64,000 nt of DNA, taken from NCBI GenBank assembly GCA_002104905.1, contig MCFE01000484.1, positions 1-64,000 on the forward strand, in the 5' to 3' direction. The translations under genes and the position numbers were made by a program. Positions 56,101-64,000 of this stretch are shown here, in pieces. Within the stretch, counting starts at the first letter, position 1. Each line of letters opens with the position of its first letter. This DNA comes from Basidiobolus meristosporus CBS 931.73 (taxonomy: Eukaryota > Basidiobolomycota > Basidiobolomycetes > Basidiobolales > Basidiobolaceae). The notes beneath the pieces were generated by a model that had not been told where the DNA came from, did not search any database, and saw only the letters and a list, made by a program, of their open reading frames with translations.

Positions 56101-57012
56101 GGGAATAGTCTTTAAGTTGCTGAACCAATCCTTTATACCACAAATATGCTGTGATGCTCCAGAGTCAATATACCATTCATTACTTTGGTTACTTGCACTC
56201 TCTTGTACAGTGACAAATAACTGTTCATCAGTAGTTATATGGTTTGCCTGCTCTAGTTTCTGTTTTTCGTCTGCTTGTTTCTTCTTGCATTCTCTTGCCC
56301 AGTGTCCTGGCTTCTTACAGTAGTTACAGCAGCCAGGTTTTCTTTGGTTTTGTTGCTTTCCCTTCTTTTCTGTATGCCTTTCTGAACTGAATAAAGCATT
56401 ATCTTCAATTTTCTCTGCTTGATCATTACATCTGAGTTCTTCATGGAGAAGTCTTCCTTTGACATAGTCTAAAGTCAAGTTGTCTTCTCTGCTTTCAAAA
56501 GAAAGTATGAGTGGCTCATACTCGTCTGGTAGGCTGCAAAGCAGACAGAGTATCTTTTCTTCATCATCTACACCAGCATTAATACTGTAAAGTTCTTCTG
56601 CAAGTGTCTCCATTCTGGTAATGAGTTGTAGCATGTAATCATCTGGCTTTTTTCTCATGTTGAAGAACTTTTGTTTCAAATAAAGCTTGCTTGATACTGA
56701 CTTTGCTCTAAAGATCTTCTCTAAGGATTCCCATGCTGCTTTGGCAGTATTTGAGGCATGGATTTGTCCAATGAAGGAGTCTTGCACATTGATGCATATT
56801 GCATTGCAGGCCTTTCTCTCCTTCTCTTGAAACTTCTCCACATCTTCTGCTGCTCCTTTGGGCTCAACTTCCTTTCCTGTTACTATGTTCCAAAGCTTTC
56901 TTTCCTCAAGGTGGATCTGCATCTTGATTCTCCAAAGTCTGTAGTTCTTCCCATCAAACCTCTCCTTTACAGGGAAGATGTTGGTATTGCTTTGTTTGCT
57001 GGTAGAAGTCAT
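53095..57012 (-). CDS. Copia gag-pol polyprotein, intact
   Basis: 1,305 residues in one frame. Order: gag (residues about 1-220; NYRLWRIKMQIHLEERKLW start), zinc knuckle CNYCKKPGHWAREC (about 227), aspartic protease DSGA (WYIDSGASQHICG, about 284), GAG-pre zinc finger (WHRRLGHIGEQKM, about 415), integrase core with D-D-E (IVHSDICGP; QSDNGGEY; NGVAERANRTIVE), RT (YKARLVAKGYSQ, VRTAFLNGDLQE, catalytic LYVDDLIIA near 977), and RNase H (STTEAKYMAACQA near 1190). All key catalytic residues are present, so it could be functional. The C-terminal VEGEC is encoded by the polypurine tract and the first LTR bases, with the TGA inside the LTR. Its CpG content is low, like that of the whole block. Confidence 0.95.
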   Translation of the reverse strand: MTSTSKQSNTNIFPVKERFDGKNYRLWRIKMQIHLEERKLWNIVTGKEVEPKGAAEDVEKFQEKERKACNAICINVQDSFIGQIHASNTAKAAWESLEKIFRAKSVSSKLYLKQKFFNMRKKPDDYMLQLITRMETLAEELYSINAGVDDEEKILCLLCSLPDEYEPLILSFESREDNLTLDYVKGRLLHEELRCNDQAEKIEDNALFSSERHTEKKGKQQNQRKPGCCNYCKKPGHWARECKKKQADEKQKLEQANHITTDEQLFVTVQESASNQSNEWYIDSGASQHICGIKDWFSNLKTIPVRKVYLGDNSALEATTSGSIQLKMSDNSGATTAKLTDVLYVPGIAKNLLSVSKATTQGLKFVFTKLSCSILSENGQKLALGIRDHNTHKLQCKIIVPEYVNIAETDETNWETWHRRLGHIGEQKMSQLVKNQLVLGLKYSILIKLNVCKGCSYGKQARQRFKSSEGINTTKKLAIVHSDICGPMRTLSFGAKRYFMTFIDDKTRYTWVYFLKTKDEALETFKHFKNMAETQTGCKLKVLQSDNGGEYCSKEFAKYCLSTGILQQTTVPHTPQQNGVAERANRTIVEMGRSMLHDKGMDYKFWAESVATAVYIKNRCPTTALRDSTPFEAYTGKKPDLQHLRIFGSDVFYHIPDKKRSKLEPKSRKGIFLGYCEDTKGYRVYDGKIQKLIKSRDVVFEENSDQKATEIIGQLPDDVINTNEEDMYQIQPEMEDTSTSSRSEQIIPVRRSTRIRNAPGSWWQTSNDHEEAYLALCAEPQNLEQAMQGPDATKWQQAMQEEYQSLIKAKTWELVDLPNGRKPIGCRWVYKIKITSYGAVDKYKARLVAKGYSQIQGLDFKETFALVAKFNSIRTVLALAAVHSLDLHQMDVRTAFLNGDLQETIYMEQPEGFTDPKSPHKVCKLRKLLYGLKQAPRAWYNKIDTFLEEIGFSRSTADHSLYVKQLKKGVIILVLYVDDLIIATSDQVALKQTKSDLFSKFEMKDLGKLSYFLGIEVKFEIPTQKIVLNQSKYLRDTLRCFKMENCKPAATPMDNNLKLSKSQPVTDENGSNMDQNFPYQSMVGSLMYLMVSTRPDIAVAVGIVSQFMQNYGSDQIAAVKRIFRYLQGTINMVLEYSGAANRQKSDGYSDSDWGRDLIDRRSTTGYVFLYAGAAITWNCKKQPTVALSTTEAKYMAACQATKEAIWLQKLFKDLGFNSGEPTCIYKDNQSCISLARNPTNHARTKHIDIQHHFVREAVENNLVELVYCPTDKMVADILTKPLARPQFEILRDKLGLRNYLVEGEC

Positions 57013-57048
57013 CTTTAGAATAGATTAAGGCAATCAGGGCTCATAACC

Positions 57049-57418
57049 TGTTGCAATTTAAGAAGTGATTTGGATATAAGGAACTTATCAAGAAATAGTG
57101 ATAATAGTTGAACTGTTGCTTATTAATAAAGAAGCTCAGTATTTATACCTTTGTAGAAGTAATACAGCTGCAACACTAAGTAGGGAGGGTTTCTCAATAT
57201 TCAGGAGCATTCTGTAACAGTTTCAGGGTTAGTACATAATGTTTGGGTAATAGTGCTAAATTGATCCTGACTATAGGGGAATAATCATAAGATCATATAT
57301 CTGGAGAAAGTGGCAAAGTTAAGGCAGTAAATGAGTCCTACAGTGACTAAGACTAGCCTAGAATTGTTAAGTAAATTTTTAGCTGCTGAATGATACCAAA
57401 TAGTCCAATATTTCAACA
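57049..57418 (-). repeat. Copia-2 5' LTR
   Basis: 370 bp; contains AGGTATAAATACTG as the probable promoter. About 36 nt lie between it and the gag start codon. Confidence 0.93.
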
Positions 57419-57932
57419 GATCCAGGGGGTCCATTCTTTCAATTTGTCCAAGTAGACATCTGTACTCATAGATGTACTCTTGAACCATTCCTTTCTGTGT
57501 GAGTGTCTTTAACTTCCTTCTTAGTAGTCTCTGCTGGTGTGGAGATTCAAAAGCATCCTGAATTTCCAACACAAATTCATCCCAGGTAGAGATTGTAGAC
57601 CATCCCATCATAGTGGCTGACCTGATCTTGTTGTGGTACCACTGTAAAGCTGCATCTGCCAGGTAAGAAGTTGCATAATGCAACTTGCTTTCTGGAGCAA
57701 TTTCTTTAGCCTTAAAAGCTTCCTCAATCTGAAAGAGCCAAGTTCCCAGGTTTTCATTGACTCTACCATGGTACTGGTTGATCTTCACACTAAAGTTGCT
57801 CTTGACAGGGCTTTGCTGGCTCTGGGCCATGGTAGTCATTCCTTGCTGCTGTTGGCTGAGGATCTGGAGTAACTGTTGCTGTCGGGCCAGGATTTGCTGC
57901 ATGGCATTCTTCCATTCTTGATTGTCAAACAT
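57419..57932 (-). pseudogene. Gypsy-1 gag, N-terminal part
   Basis: Begins with ATG at 57932, 58 nt from the 5' LTR. It is Gln-rich (MQQILARQQQLLQILSQQQQ) and then carries the retrotransposon gag core (YHGRVNENLGTWLFQIEEAF, YLADAALQWYHNKI, IQDAFESPHQQRLLRRKL, MVQEYIYEYRCLLGQI). The frame runs into the Copia-2 insertion at GATCC. Confidence 0.88.
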
Positions 57933-57990
57933 CTTGAGGGTGGTTTCTTCTTTCTTCAGGAGGGAGGTTTCTGGTTATTGCTGCTACCAA

Positions 57991-58203
57991 TGTTATAAGT
58001 CTTGGTATAAGAGTTGTAGAGGAATAGGGAGTTTAGCTAGTATTGTATTCCCTAAAACTTAAACTGATATTTATTGAGGCTCCAGCAGCTCCTTATATAC
58101 ATTTTGCCAGATCAATTGCTGATTAATTCTATTTCCTAATGTAGGTTGTAGCTGATGACTCATTTGACTGCATCATCATCACCCAGTAAGATCCTACTTA
58201 ATA
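57991..58203 (-). repeat. Gypsy-1 5' LTR, part 1
   Basis: Begins TGTTATAAGTCTTGG. Together with 58889-59044 it adds up to 369 bp, the same as the 3' LTR. TTGGTAGCAG on the coding strand directly inside it is the probable primer-binding site. Confidence 0.88.
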
Positions 58204-58883
58204 GACTTGTTCTATTGGATAGTGCCACATTGAGCCATGAGTGCCAAATGATGCCATAGTGTGCCAGGGAGGCTAAGTGAGCCTATACTTGGCTGCAGAG
58301 TGTGAAACATAGATCTGCATCTTCATGCAAAGCAGTTCATGTGTTTCACCAGTTGTGTTGGAGAAAATCCATTTTTTGACCTTTTTTTTTAGGTCAATGT
58401 TGTGCAGGATGTGTTAAAGCACAAATGGATTGAAAATATGCATTTGGTACTCTATACCCATGGCACTCTGAATCTAGCTCCTGTGGCTTGTAACATGTCA
58501 CAACAATGCATGGCACTATCTTGGTCCACTGGTACTATCTGGCACTATAAGTGCTTTGTATAGATATTACTTTAGGGCTAATAATTAAATATGTTACAAG
58601 CCACAGGAGCTAGATTCAGAGTGCCATGGGTATTGAGTACCTGATGCATGTCTTCAGTTCTTCTGTGCTCTTACACATCCTGCATAACATTGATCCACAT
58701 AAAAACATCAAAAAATAGATTTTCTCCTGCATCATAGGTGAGACACAAGGGCTGCTTTGCATGTAGATGCAGATCCATGTTTCACACTCTTTGGCCAAGT
58801 ATAGGCCCACTTGGCCTCTCTGGCACACTATGGCATCATTTGGCACTCATGGCTCAATGTGGCACTATCCAATGGAACAAGTC
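58204..58883. mobile_element. 680-bp fold-back/MITE-like element with long terminal inverted repeats
   Basis: Starts GACTTGTTCTATTGGATAG and ends with the near-perfect reverse complement CTATCCAATGGAACAAGTC. The inverted arms extend about 300 bp on each side, with gaps, and meet near 58,480-58,620, where AGCTCCTGTGGCTTGTAACA and its reverse complement face each other. It has no coding capacity. It is flanked by TAATA on both sides (58199-58203, 58884-58888), best judged against the uninterrupted LTR at 48,555-48,570. The superfamily is unclear. Confidence 0.85.
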
Positions 58884-58888
58884 TAATA

Positions 58889-59044
58889 TATCTATTTCTG
58901 TCTAATAAGGATCTGCTGATTCATTTGCTGACTAATGTTATCAATATGATAGTTAATATTGATATACTGATAACCTAAACATATAACTAATTGGTTTGAC
59001 TGAAAATCGATATAACTTAAACATTCAAGCAACAGTTCATGACA
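58889..59044 (-). repeat. Gypsy-1 5' LTR, part 2
   Basis: Continues the LTR on the far side of the fold-back element and ends TCATGACA, equivalent to CATAACA of the other LTR. Confidence 0.88.
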
Positions 59045-59481
59045 CTATATTGACTATCTTGGTATTTCTATACATGAAACCAAGTCTTCATGTAGCAACT
59101 GAGCTCTCCTACATTAACATATTAAATCCCATAGATTTTGCATTATGTGGCACAATCTTGCACACTCTGGCACAATATGACACAATGAGGTTGGTACACA
59201 CAATTGCATTATGTGCATAATCAGATATCATTATTGAGGCTGGTAAAATCCATTACTTGGATATGTTTCTTTAATATGAGTGGAACTAAGTGCATATCAC
59301 AATATAAGCTACACTGATACTTACAATTGTGGTTACCATAACTCCAATTGGATGGTGTGTCCATGACTGATTGGTCTAAAAGTATCTAGAGGCTCTTGGC
59401 TCTCAATTAGCTCATTGACCAGCACACAAGCTGCGTGATTCACCACCAAATATCCCATTTTGCCTATTGGGAAAGTAAATC
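59045..59481. other. repeat-rich spacer, no gene
   Basis: AT-rich sequence with scattered TGGCACAAT phrases reminiscent of the fold-back element (about 59148-59190). No coding signal. Confidence 0.45.
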
Positions 59482-59701
59482 TAAGTGTATATTAAGTAGG
59501 ATCTAATTAGGTGATGATGATGCAGTTAAATGGGTCATCAACCAGATCCCACATTAGGAAATACAAGTAGTCAGCAATTGAACTGGCATAATGCATACAA
59601 AGAGCTGATGGAACCTCAAAAAAATCAGTTCCAGTTTTAGTGAATACAATACCAGCTAAACTCCATATTCCTCTACAACTCTTACACCAAAACTTGTAAC
59701 A
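59482..59701 (+). repeat. Gypsy-2 5' LTR fragment
   Basis: Reverse complement of the right-hand 60% of the Gypsy LTR; its first 150 bp are missing or unrecognisable. Confidence 0.75.
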
Positions 59702-59769
59702 TTGGTAGCTTTATTAATCAGAAACCCTCCCTCCTGAAGAAAGAAGAAGCCTCCCTCAAGACAACAGAA

Positions 59770-62584
59770 AATGAAGAATGGAAGAATGCCATGTAGCAAA
59801 TCCTGGCCTAACAGTAAAAATTACTCTAGAACCTTAGCCAGCAGCAACAAGGAATGACTACCATGGCCCACAGCCAGCAAGGCCCTGTCAACAGCAACTC
59901 TAGTGTGAAGGTCAACTGGTACCATGCTGGGGTCAATGAAAACCTGGTACCACAACAAGATCAGGTCAGCCACCATGATGGGAAGCTCTACAATCTCTAC
60001 CTGGGATAAGTTTGTATTGGATATTCAGGACGCTTTTGAACCCCCACACAAGCAGACACTATTGAGAAGGAAGCTCCAGACACTAAGACAGAAAGGAATG
60101 GTTCAAGAGTATATCTGTTAGTATAGATGCCTACTTTGACAAATTGAGCAAATGCACCCCCTGGATCAAGTAGAATACTATACTAATGGGCTGAAGGAGA
60201 GCACTTGCAAGGAAGTGAATTATTGGAGACCTGAGACTAATGAAGAAGTTATTAAGATTGTCATTGACTATGACTCAGTTATGCTTTGAGTTGGCAAGCC
60301 CACATTGACTAATCAGAGAGGCCATAATCACTTTGAAAGAAGACAATCAGAAGCAGAGCCAATGAAAATAGATGCTATACAGAAGAATCCCATCTCAGAA
60401 GAATGCAAAAAGAGAGGACTTTGCTTTAGTTGCCACCAGCAGCAACATACTACAAAGTAATGCTTTTGGAGAAGAAATGGGCACCAGCCATCAAGAACCT
60501 TCAGCCATATTGAAGCCCTTGAGCATAGTAACATGGAGGATGAACTTGAAGAAGACTAAGAACCCACCTTTGATATGACAGAAGAATACCTATGCCAGAT
60601 GACCTCAATATCAAGAAAGCTATTTTACTTGAATAGAGTAATCAATAGCGTACCTGCCAAAGTCATGATTGACTTAGGAGCATTGCATGAGTATATATCA
60701 GAGCAATTTTCTTTGAAAGCTGGAATCAACTCAGAACCCACCAAAGCAACTTCAGTCTCAACAGCAGATAGGAACTCTCACATAATCAACCGTAGTAATC
60801 AGCCAGTAAGAATGAAGACTAATGACCATGAAGAGGACCTACAGGCCTATACATTTGGGAACTGCAAGTTTGATCTTGCACCTGGGAAAACCTGGCTATA
60901 TTGTTGTAATCCATCAATCAACTGGAGAGCACATGCTACTCAGATCCAGAAGGATAACAAGACCTTTAAGCTATTACCCACCAGACTGGATATCAACTTG
61001 GTTTATTCTAGTATGTGTAAAACAGTGAGTTTAGCAAGACACAGTTTTGCAGGACACTTAATATAGGTACTCAGATGTTTTTCATGGCGGTATTACAGGA
61101 GGATTCCTCTACTCCAGCACGCTAAAAGGTCCAGACTCCTTTGAAGGAATATTCAGACATGTTTCTAGATGAACTTGTAAGCCTACCCCCAGTCACAGAT
61201 GTGGATCAAGCTATTGACACATGAGAGACCCCTCCAGTGAGTAAGACACCTTACAGAATAAGTCCATTGGATTTGGAAGAGATGAAGAGGCAAATAGATC
61301 AGTTATTGAAGCAAGGATATATTACACCCAGCAAGTCATTTGGGGTGCTCCAATAATCATTGTGAAGAAGAAGGATGGAGCTCTTAGGATGTCCATTAAC
61401 TACAGAGCCCATAACTTGGCTTCTGTTAAGAATAAGAACCCCATACCTTGGATTGATGAGTGTTTAGATCAACTCAATGGTGCTATCAATGCATATTTGT
61501 CCAGTCCTTTGCAAGTATTGCAGCCCCTTTAATGGATATTCTCAAGACAGATGACACCATGAAGTGGAACATAGCCCATGAGACTGCCTTTCAGATACTC
61601 AAGAAAGAACTTGCCAAGCTGCCAAGCTTGAAATTCCAGACTCCAGAAAAGAGTTTAGTTTGTGCTAAGATGCTTCAGACTATGCAATTGGTAGAGTACT
61701 GAGCCATGAATATGAGGGATAGAACTACCCAATTGCTTTTGAGTGCAAGAAGCTGAACTCAGCAGACCAAGACTATTCAGTGCATGAGCAGGAGATGCTT
61801 GCCATAATACACTGCTTGAAGACTGGGAAATGCTACACTGACGGAATCAAGTACACTGTCAAGACTGATCATGCCTCTCTTAAGTATATATTTACTCAGA
61901 TGGTACTCTCCAGCAGAATGACAAGATGGTGTGTATACATTCAGCAATTTGACTTGTAGACTTCTACCACCCTGGGAGAAACAACACAGTTGCCAATACC
62001 TTATCAAGACTAGACCAAGTTGCACAACTCAACTTGGTGCATGAGCCAGATTGCACTAGCCTTTTACCACAGCACTTGGAAGACCATGTTCAAATATTGG
62101 ACTATTTGGTATCATTCAGCAGCTAAAAACTTACTTAACAATTCTGGACTAGTATTTGTCACTGTAGGACTAGCTTAAAGCTCTGGATTTACCACTTTCT
62201 TCAGATCTATGATCTTATGATTATTCCCCTATAGTCAGGATCAAATCAGCACTATTACTAAACATTATGTACGAACTCTAAAACTGTTACATAATGCTCC
62301 TGAATATCGAGAAACCCGCCTTACTTAGTGTTACAGCTGTATTACATCTACAAAGGTATAAATACTGAGCTTCTTCATTGATAAACAACAGCTCAACTAT
62401 TATCACTATTTCTTGATAAGTTCCTTACATCCAAATCACTTCTTAAACTGCAACAGACCATGCCAATTGTAACCAGGTGGATGAAGATATCAAGAAGATC
62501 ATCCAGGATGAAACCAGCAAGTATGTAGTATGGGATGAAACACTCTAGGAAATTGCTGATAGAAGCCCTATTGCCTATTGCCCT
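59770..62584 (+). pseudogene. Gypsy-2 gag-pol pseudogene
   Basis: Gag keeps TMMGSSTISTWDKFVLDIQD and GMVQEYIC; part of gag (the YATSYLADAALQ region) is deleted near 59,945. Protease keeps the Asp in KVMIDLGALHEYISEQF but Gly-Ala follows Leu instead of Ser. RT is a string of short frames (KTPYRISPLDLEEMKRQ) and the YLDD region is deleted near 61,485, where RT fingers run directly into the connection domain. It cannot be functional. Confidence 0.85.
62087..62455 (+). mobile_element. solo Copia LTR (TSD GACCA)
   Basis: 369 bp, TGTTCAAATATTGG...CTGCAACA, flanked by GACCA on both sides (62082-62086 and 62456-62460). It interrupts Gypsy-2 between RNase H and integrase. Its sequence is further from Copia-2 than the solo LTR at 50.4 kb. 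Confidence 0.92.
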
Positions 62585-62953
62585 TGTTACAAGTCTTGGT
62601 ATAAGAGTTGCAGAGGAATAGGGAGTTTAGCTAGTATTGTATTCACTAAAACTTGAACTGATTTTTATTGAGGTTCCAGCAGCTCCTTGTATTCATTTTG
62701 CCAGATCATTTGCAGAATAATTGTATTTCCAAATGTAGACTGTGGCTGATGACTCATTTGATTGCATCATCATCATCCAATTAGATCCTACTTAATATAT
62801 CTATTTCTGTCTGAAAAGGATCTGCTGATTCATTTGCTGACTAATGCTACTGATTTAATAGATAATACTGATATACTGATATCCTAAATATATAACTTAT
62901 TGGTTAGACTAAAAACTAATCTAACTTAAACATTCAAGCGGCTGATCATAACA
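62585..62953 (-). repeat. Gypsy-3 3' LTR
   Basis: 369 bp, TGTTACAAGTCTTGG...ATCATAACA, followed by a C-rich polypurine-tract complement (TTCACCCCCACT). Confidence 0.9.
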
Positions 62954-62965
62954 TTCACCCCCACT

Positions 62966-64000
62966 AAAGTTAAGAGGGTTCTCCTGAATCTCTTTTCTTG
63001 TGATACCAATATCTTGATGGTTCAGTATTATCAGCAAGCCTTGCAAGCTTGAGTCTGTCTCTATGAACTAAATTTTCCCGGATATTCCCTTTTTTATCCA
63101 CTTGTTAGTAAGCTGCAAATGGACATTCTCAGATGATCTTGAATGGTCCTGTCCATAGTGGCTCAAACTTCTTCCAAGTGTTGTTTCTTAGCAGTACAAA
63201 GTTGCCAACTGTCAAAGCTTGTGGCGCTATAGTCTTATCAAATCTCTGCTTCATCTTTTCTCTACTCTGAGATACTTTGGTCTGTACCTCTTAGCATCTT
63301 TGTTCCAGTTGCTGGTGTCTACTTGGCTGACTAAGCTCATCTTCTTAAGCATCTGTAAGCTTGGGTTGTGTGAGATCTCCTGAAATCCTTGGGTCACATC
63401 CATACACTAAGTAAAATGGTGATTGTTGGGTAGTGTTGTGCACTCTAACTCTGCAGGCAAAAAGTGCTGGATCTATATTCTCATCCCATCTACTGACAGC
63501 TCCATTTGCATACTTGGTCAGCATTTTTCCATATAATCCATTAAAGCACTCAGTGACTCCATTAGTTCTGGGGTGATATGCCAAGGTTTTCAAGTGATTA
63601 ATCTGCTGCATTTCCAGGTAAGCCTCTAATGTCTTTGCCATGAAGTTTGCTCCTCTATCAGATAACATCTCTACAAGTATCCAAACTTCATCAGGATCTC
63701 ATGGTAAATGAAACTTGCAACTTCTTGTTCACTAGCTATTGGTACAGCTTTAGCAACTGGCCATTTAGTGGCATGGTCAGTTGCTACTAGGATCCAACAG
63801 TTGCATTTCCTGGTGGCTGGCAGTCTTCCAATAAAGTCAATTCCCCATCTCTGAAATGGTCTTACAGGCTCCAAAGGGAAGAGCTTGGCAATTCTTTGTG
63901 GCTGGCCTTGAATGATTTGGCAGTTTGGGCATGCTTTCACTAGCTTCTCAATATCTTGTTTCATTCTGGGCCACCATGCTCTGGCTTTCACAGGGCTATA
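62966..64000 (-). pseudogene. Gypsy-3 integrase region, partial
   Basis: Frames 63991-63671 (MKQDIEKLVKACPNCQ, RWGIDFIGRLP) and 63668-63345 (LSDRGANFMAKTLE, NGVTECFNGLYGK) hold the integrase zinc finger end and D-D-E core. They are in different frames because bases are missing at about 63,670 relative to Gypsy-1 (ATCTCTACAAGTATCC against ATCTCCACAGGGCATCC). The C-terminal part (63250-62990) has further stops. Confidence 0.85.

Larger units (their letters stand above)
52731..57418 (-). mobile_element. Ty1/Copia LTR retrotransposon 2 (structurally complete)
   Basis: Minus-strand element with 370-bp LTRs at 52731-53100 and 57049-57418 that differ at about five positions by eye (about 98.6% identical), flanked by GATCC on both sides (52726-52730 and 57419-57423). 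The single gag-pol frame is uninterrupted. It is inserted in gag of Gypsy-1. It is the best candidate here for a recently active element. Confidence 0.95.
48353..59044 (-). mobile_element. Ty3/Gypsy LTR retrotransposon 1, with three younger insertions
   Basis: Minus-strand element with 369-bp LTRs: the 3' LTR at 48353-48721 and the 5' LTR at 57991-58203 plus 58889-59044. Inside lie gag, protease, RT, RNase H and integrase in Gypsy order. It is cut by a solo Copia LTR (50389-50757), the complete Copia-2 (52731-57418) and a fold-back element in its 5' LTR (58204-58883). Removing each insertion and one target duplication restores continuity. No matching target duplication flanks Gypsy-1 itself (TCTGG on the left, CTATA on the right). 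Confidence 0.9.
59482..62584 (+). mobile_element. Ty3/Gypsy retrotransposon 2 (decayed, truncated on both sides)
   Basis: Plus-strand relative of Gypsy-1. It begins with a 5'-truncated LTR (59482-59701, ending ACTTGTAACA) and runs gag (about 59770-60560), protease (60575-61066), RT (about 61100-61480) and RNase H (about 61500-62030), with many stops. At 62584 it is cut by the LTR of Gypsy-3. It also carries a solo Copia LTR. Confidence 0.85.
62585..64000 (-). mobile_element. Ty3/Gypsy retrotransposon 3, partial (runs off the window)
   Basis: Minus-strand element whose 3' LTR starts at 62585 inside Gypsy-2; integrase follows to the window edge. It is closely similar to Gypsy-1. The five bases before the LTR are GCCCT, so the other end should be followed by the same bases outside the window. 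Confidence 0.88.

Noticed and set aside
48353-64000. Repeated, regularly similar segments as a possible CRISPR-like array
   Set aside because: They are LTRs of 369-370 bp with TG...CA ends and target duplications, not short direct repeats with spacers, and the organism is a eukaryote.

Overview
The window is fungal nuclear DNA in two very different halves. Positions 1 to about 30,880 are gene-dense, with ordinary CpG content and many short spliceosomal introns (mostly 53-79 nt, typically with a CTAAC-like branch site 10-30 nt before the AG). From about 30,880 to the end there is a CpG-poor, gene-free block of nested transposable elements. The gene set (PAN3, ALG6, an Oca-type phosphatase, Kre9-like secreted protein, bHLH-Zip of the Mlx/Mondo type, SAMHD1-like dNTPase, 2/2 globin, bacterial-type cell-wall hydrolases) suggests an early-diverging, zygomycete-grade fungus, perhaps Entomophthoromycotina/Basidiobolus-like. 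That taxon is inference; no rRNA marker is present.

Region 1 (1-9.3 kb) holds short secreted or formerly secreted proteins: an intronless CAP/SCP protein, a decayed second CAP copy, a decayed signal peptide-3xSH3b-GH24 lysozyme gene, a small cysteine-rich secreted peptide, and two copies of a CHAP amidase/peptidase on a 1,052-bp direct duplication. Together they look like a locus for attacking bacterial cell walls, acquired and expanded, with part now dead.

Region 2 (9.5-29.8 kb) is housekeeping: Oca-like phosphatase (-), PAN3 (+), a 7TM receptor (+), a Kre9-like protein (-), bHLH-Zip factor (+), mitochondrial NAD+-type carrier (-), the divergent RPS18/RPS19 pair, ALG6 (+), SAMHD1-like (+), mitochondrial ribosomal protein S16 (+) and a truncated haemoglobin (+). 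Exon structures were worked out by hand; each model keeps the reading frame through every junction and its coding length is a multiple of three.

Region 3 (30.9-64 kb) contains an array of alternating non-autonomous repeats with a trapped Copia RT scrap; a large imperfect inverted repeat around a tnp2 (CACTA/EnSpm) remnant; a decayed Copia element (TSD GGGGT); a longer decayed tnp2 gene; and a Ty3/Gypsy element (48,353-59,044) carrying three later insertions: a solo Copia LTR (TSD TGCAC), a complete Copia element with an intact 1,305-codon gag-pol (TSD GATCC), and a fold-back element (putative TSD TAATA). A second Gypsy element carries a solo LTR (TSD GACCA) and is cut by a third Gypsy element that runs off the right edge. 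The order of insertion can be read directly from the nesting.
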